Source: Agromyces protaetiae
GTDB lineage: Bacteria > Actinomycetota > Actinomycetes > Actinomycetales > Microbacteriaceae
Direction of reading: 5' to 3'
Length of the DNA stretch: 64,000 nucleotides
Assembly (NCBI RefSeq): GCF_004135405.1
Contig: NZ_CP035491.1
Coordinates: forward strand, 2,294,001-2,358,000
In this document: one piece after another, positions 62,147-64,000 of the stretch
Position numbering within the stretch: the first letter of the stretch is position 1
How the letters are laid out: each line of letters begins with the position of its first letter
Notes under the pieces: generated by a model
The model's input: the letters and a program-made list of their open reading frames with translations, nothing else
Told to the model about the DNA's origin: nothing
Database searches by the model: none
Program-made: the position numbers and the translations under genes

Positions 62147-63142
62147 ATGCCCGAGCTTCCCGAAGTCGAGGTCGTCAGAGCCGGTCTCGCGCCCGCAGTG
62201 ACGGGCGCGCGCATCGCCGCCGTCGAGGTCTTCGACCGTCGTGCGCTCCGCCGCCACGACCAGCTCTCCGTCGATTTCGAATCCGGCCTCACCGGCGCGC
62301 GCGTGCTCGCGGCGGTGCGCCGCGGCAAGTTCCTGTGGATGCCCCTCGCCGACGCCGACGCCCACGCCGATGCAAACGTGAACGCCGACGCCGAGGGCGA
62401 GAGGAACGGCAGGGCGCTCGTCGCGCACCTCGGCATGAGCGGACAGGTGCTCCTGCGCACCCCGGGGCATCCCGGCCCCGGTGTTCCCGGCGAGCATCTG
62501 CGCGTTCGCCTCCACGTCGAGCACCCCGACCACGGCGAACTCGTCGTCGACTTCGACGACCAGCGCACCTTCGGCGGGATGGCGATCGACCGCATGCTGC
62601 CGACGCCCGACGGTGAGCGCGCGGGCTTCTCGGCGGGCGTCGACGGCGCGTGGGCGCGGAGCATCCCGAGCCAGGTGGCCCACATCGCGCGCGACCCGCT
62701 CGATCCCGCCTTCGACGACGCGGCGTTCGCGAGGGCGCTCGCACGCAAGAAGTCCGAGATCAAACGCGTGCTCCTCGACCAGACGGTCGCGAGCGGCATC
62801 GGCAACATCTACGCCGACGAGTCGCTGTGGCGCGTGCGCATGCACCCGCAGCAGCCCGCGTCGTCGCTCTCGCGGAAGCGCGTCGACGAACTGCTGACGG
62901 CGGTGCGCGCCGTGCTCGAGCAGGCACTCGCCGAAGGGGGCACGAGCTTCGATGAGCAGTACGTCAACGTAAACGGCGCGTCGGGGTACTTCGCCCACTC
63001 GCTCAACGCCTACGGCCGCGACGGCGAGCCGTGCCCGCGCTGCGGCACGACGATGGTGCGCGAGTCGTTCATGAACCGGTCGAGCCACCGCTGCCCGCGC
63101 TGCCAGCGGATTCGGGCGGGCGTCAAGACTCGGGCGGCGTGA
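62147..63142 (+). CDS. mutM: Formamidopyrimidine-DNA glycosylase
   Basis: A 331-residue base-excision repair glycosylase/AP lyase that removes 8-oxoguanine. The catalytic N-terminal PELPEVEVVRAGL (Pro after Met), a helix-two-turn-helix region with LLDQTVASGIGNIYADE, and a C-terminal zinc finger (CPRCGTTMVRESFMNRSSHRCPRCQR) are present. An extra hydrophilic loop of about 20 residues (DADAHADANVNADAEGE), apparently grown from short GCC/GAC repeats, makes it longer than usual. Its end overlaps the convergent GNAT gene by 20 bp. Confidence 0.96.
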   Translation: MPELPEVEVVRAGLAPAVTGARIAAVEVFDRRALRRHDQLSVDFESGLTGARVLAAVRRGKFLWMPLADADAHADANVNADAEGERNGRALVAHLGMSGQVLLRTPGHPGPGVPGEHLRVRLHVEHPDHGELVVDFDDQRTFGGMAIDRMLPTPDGERAGFSAGVDGAWARSIPSQVAHIARDPLDPAFDDAAFARALARKKSEIKRVLLDQTVASGIGNIYADESLWRVRMHPQQPASSLSRKRVDELLTAVRAVLEQALAEGGTSFDEQYVNVNGASGYFAHSLNAYGRDGEPCPRCGTTMVRESFMNRSSHRCPRCQRIRAGVKTRAA

Positions 63143-64000
63143 GCGGTTTCTGCCACTGCGACTCGAGCACGAACCCCTCGAACCCGAGCGCCTCGTTGAT
63201 CTGCAGCATGTGCCGATTCTCGTCGGCGTTCCACGTGTAGACGCGTTCGCGGGTCGGGTCGGTGCGGATGAGCAGCAGCAGGTTCGCGAGCTTGAGGCGT
63301 AGGCCGAGGCGGTGGCCTCGGTGCGCGGCGAGGACGATCGTGTCCCACTGCTCGACCGCGGTCGAAGCCGGCAGGAGCGAAAGCTGCGTGAAGCCCGCGA
63401 CCTCGCCGTCGGCCGTGACCGCCGCGGCGAAGAGGCCCGTGCGGCCGCGCTCGAGGCTGCGGTGCTCGTCGTCGCGCACGCGCGCGGCGTCCCACGGTTC
63501 GAGTTCGTACGCGATCTCGCCCGATGGCGCGTCGAGCGACATCTGCGTGTGGGCGCGCGCGAGCGAGTCGACGAGGTCGTCGGGGGCGCGGTCGGTCCAG
63601 GTGACGATGCGATAGCGCGCGGATGCCTCGGGCGAACGGCCGGATGTCTCGAGCTCGGCGAGTCGGGCCGCGAACTCGTCTGCTCGGCCCACCACCGACA
63701 CGACGCTCACGCGGTCGAGCTGCCCGAGTGTGTACCCGTGCCGTTCGGCGAACCGCACGGCGACGCTGCCGGCCCGGATGCTCGCCTCGCCCTGCGGGGC
63801 GCGCAGGCGCTCGCCGTGTCCGTCGTCGCGTGAGATCAGGTGGTCGGCCGAGAGCACGAGCGTGCGTCGGCCGGCTGCCGCCGCAGCGACTTCGGCGGCC
63901 GCGAGGAGCCGCGAGCCGATGCCGCGCCTGCGGTGGGTCGGCTCGACGCCGAGCATCGGCAGGTACGCGGTCGTGGCATCCTCGTCGAGCTCCCACTCGA
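63123..64000 (-). CDS. GNAT-family N-acetyltransferase (5' end outside window)
   Basis: The frame is open on the minus strand to base 64000, so the N-terminus is missing. It has two GNAT-like halves: the acetyl-CoA loop RRRGIGSRLL in the first (ATTAYLPMLGVEPTHRRRGIGSRLLAAAE) and RGHRLGLRLKLANLLLL in the second, ending NEALGFEGFVLESQWQKPL. This two-domain form occurs in actinobacteria and may acetylate a small molecule or protein; the substrate is unknown. It converges on mutM with a 20-bp overlap. Confidence 0.85.
   Translation of the reverse strand, partial: EWELDEDATTAYLPMLGVEPTHRRRGIGSRLLAAAEVAAAAAGRRTLVLSADHLISRDDGHGERLRAPQGEASIRAGSVAVRFAERHGYTLGQLDRVSVVSVVGRADEFAARLAELETSGRSPEASARYRIVTWTDRAPDDLVDSLARAHTQMSLDAPSGEIAYELEPWDAARVRDDEHRSLERGRTGLFAAAVTADGEVAGFTQLSLLPASTAVEQWDTIVLAAHRGHRLGLRLKLANLLLLIRTDPTRERVYTWNADENRHMLQINEALGFEGFVLESQWQKPLTPPES

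Overview
The window is a stretch of high-GC (about 70%) actinobacterial chromosome. Gene order (leuC-leuD-murA-plsC-like-gpsA-ddl, then DUF3515/thiL, rsmD, recG, coaD, and DUF177-rpmF-rnc-mutM), heavy GTG/TTG start usage and 4-bp ATGA/GTGA overlaps point to a Microbacteriaceae-like organism. The genus cannot be fixed from the sequence alone. I see no insertion sequence, phage, CRISPR array or island boundary.

Layout. (1) 1-5353: a six-gene, translationally coupled catabolic operon (FGGY kinase truncated by the window edge, 2-hydroxyacid dehydrogenase, KDPG-type aldolase, shikimate-dehydrogenase-like oxidoreductase, phosphotriesterase-family hydrolase, ABM-fold protein). It looks like a sugar or sugar-acid pathway whose substrate I cannot name. 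(2) 5404-19255: small accessory and housekeeping units. They include an alanine-rich membrane protein, a dienelactone hydrolase, a GntR regulator divergent from an alpha/beta hydrolase with two near-identical operators, a TRIC-type membrane protein with a frameshift, a TrxB-like flavoprotein, an EamA transporter, an XRE-cupin regulator, VOC and NAD(P)-binding proteins, a cytochrome b-like protein, a class A PBP with a frameshift and a UlaG-like hydrolase. (3) 19421-21810: a lipid kinase, tRNA-Glu(CUC), and a TerC/Alx-type transporter behind a yybP-ykoY (Mn2+) riboswitch. (4) 21899-43273: the most interesting region. A PP2C phosphatase, an FHA protein, a membrane Ser/Thr kinase and an FHA/winged-helix-like protein lead into two tandem giant (about 1,800 aa) Ig-like/Fn3 surface proteins, then MoxR, DUF58, a transglutaminase-fold membrane protein that has lost its catalytic residues, and a proline-rich FHA protein. 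(5) 43277-63142: leuCD behind a candidate leucine attenuator, then cell-wall, lipid and cofactor housekeeping genes, a second MoxR-DUF58-transglutaminase module with an intact active site, and DUF177-rpmF-rnc-mutM. (6) 63123-64000: a GNAT acetyltransferase running off the window.

How the parts fit. Region 4 reads as one phospho-signalling and surface-assembly system: kinase and phosphatase set the phosphorylation state, three FHA proteins read it, MoxR and DUF58 supply an AAA+ maturation function, and the giant stalk proteins are the likely output. Three promoters share one motif, ahead of giant A, giant B and moxR. A second theme is data quality: three CDSs and the tRNA each lack one base in a G/C homopolymer, so these apparent lesions are probably assembly errors and not real pseudogenes.
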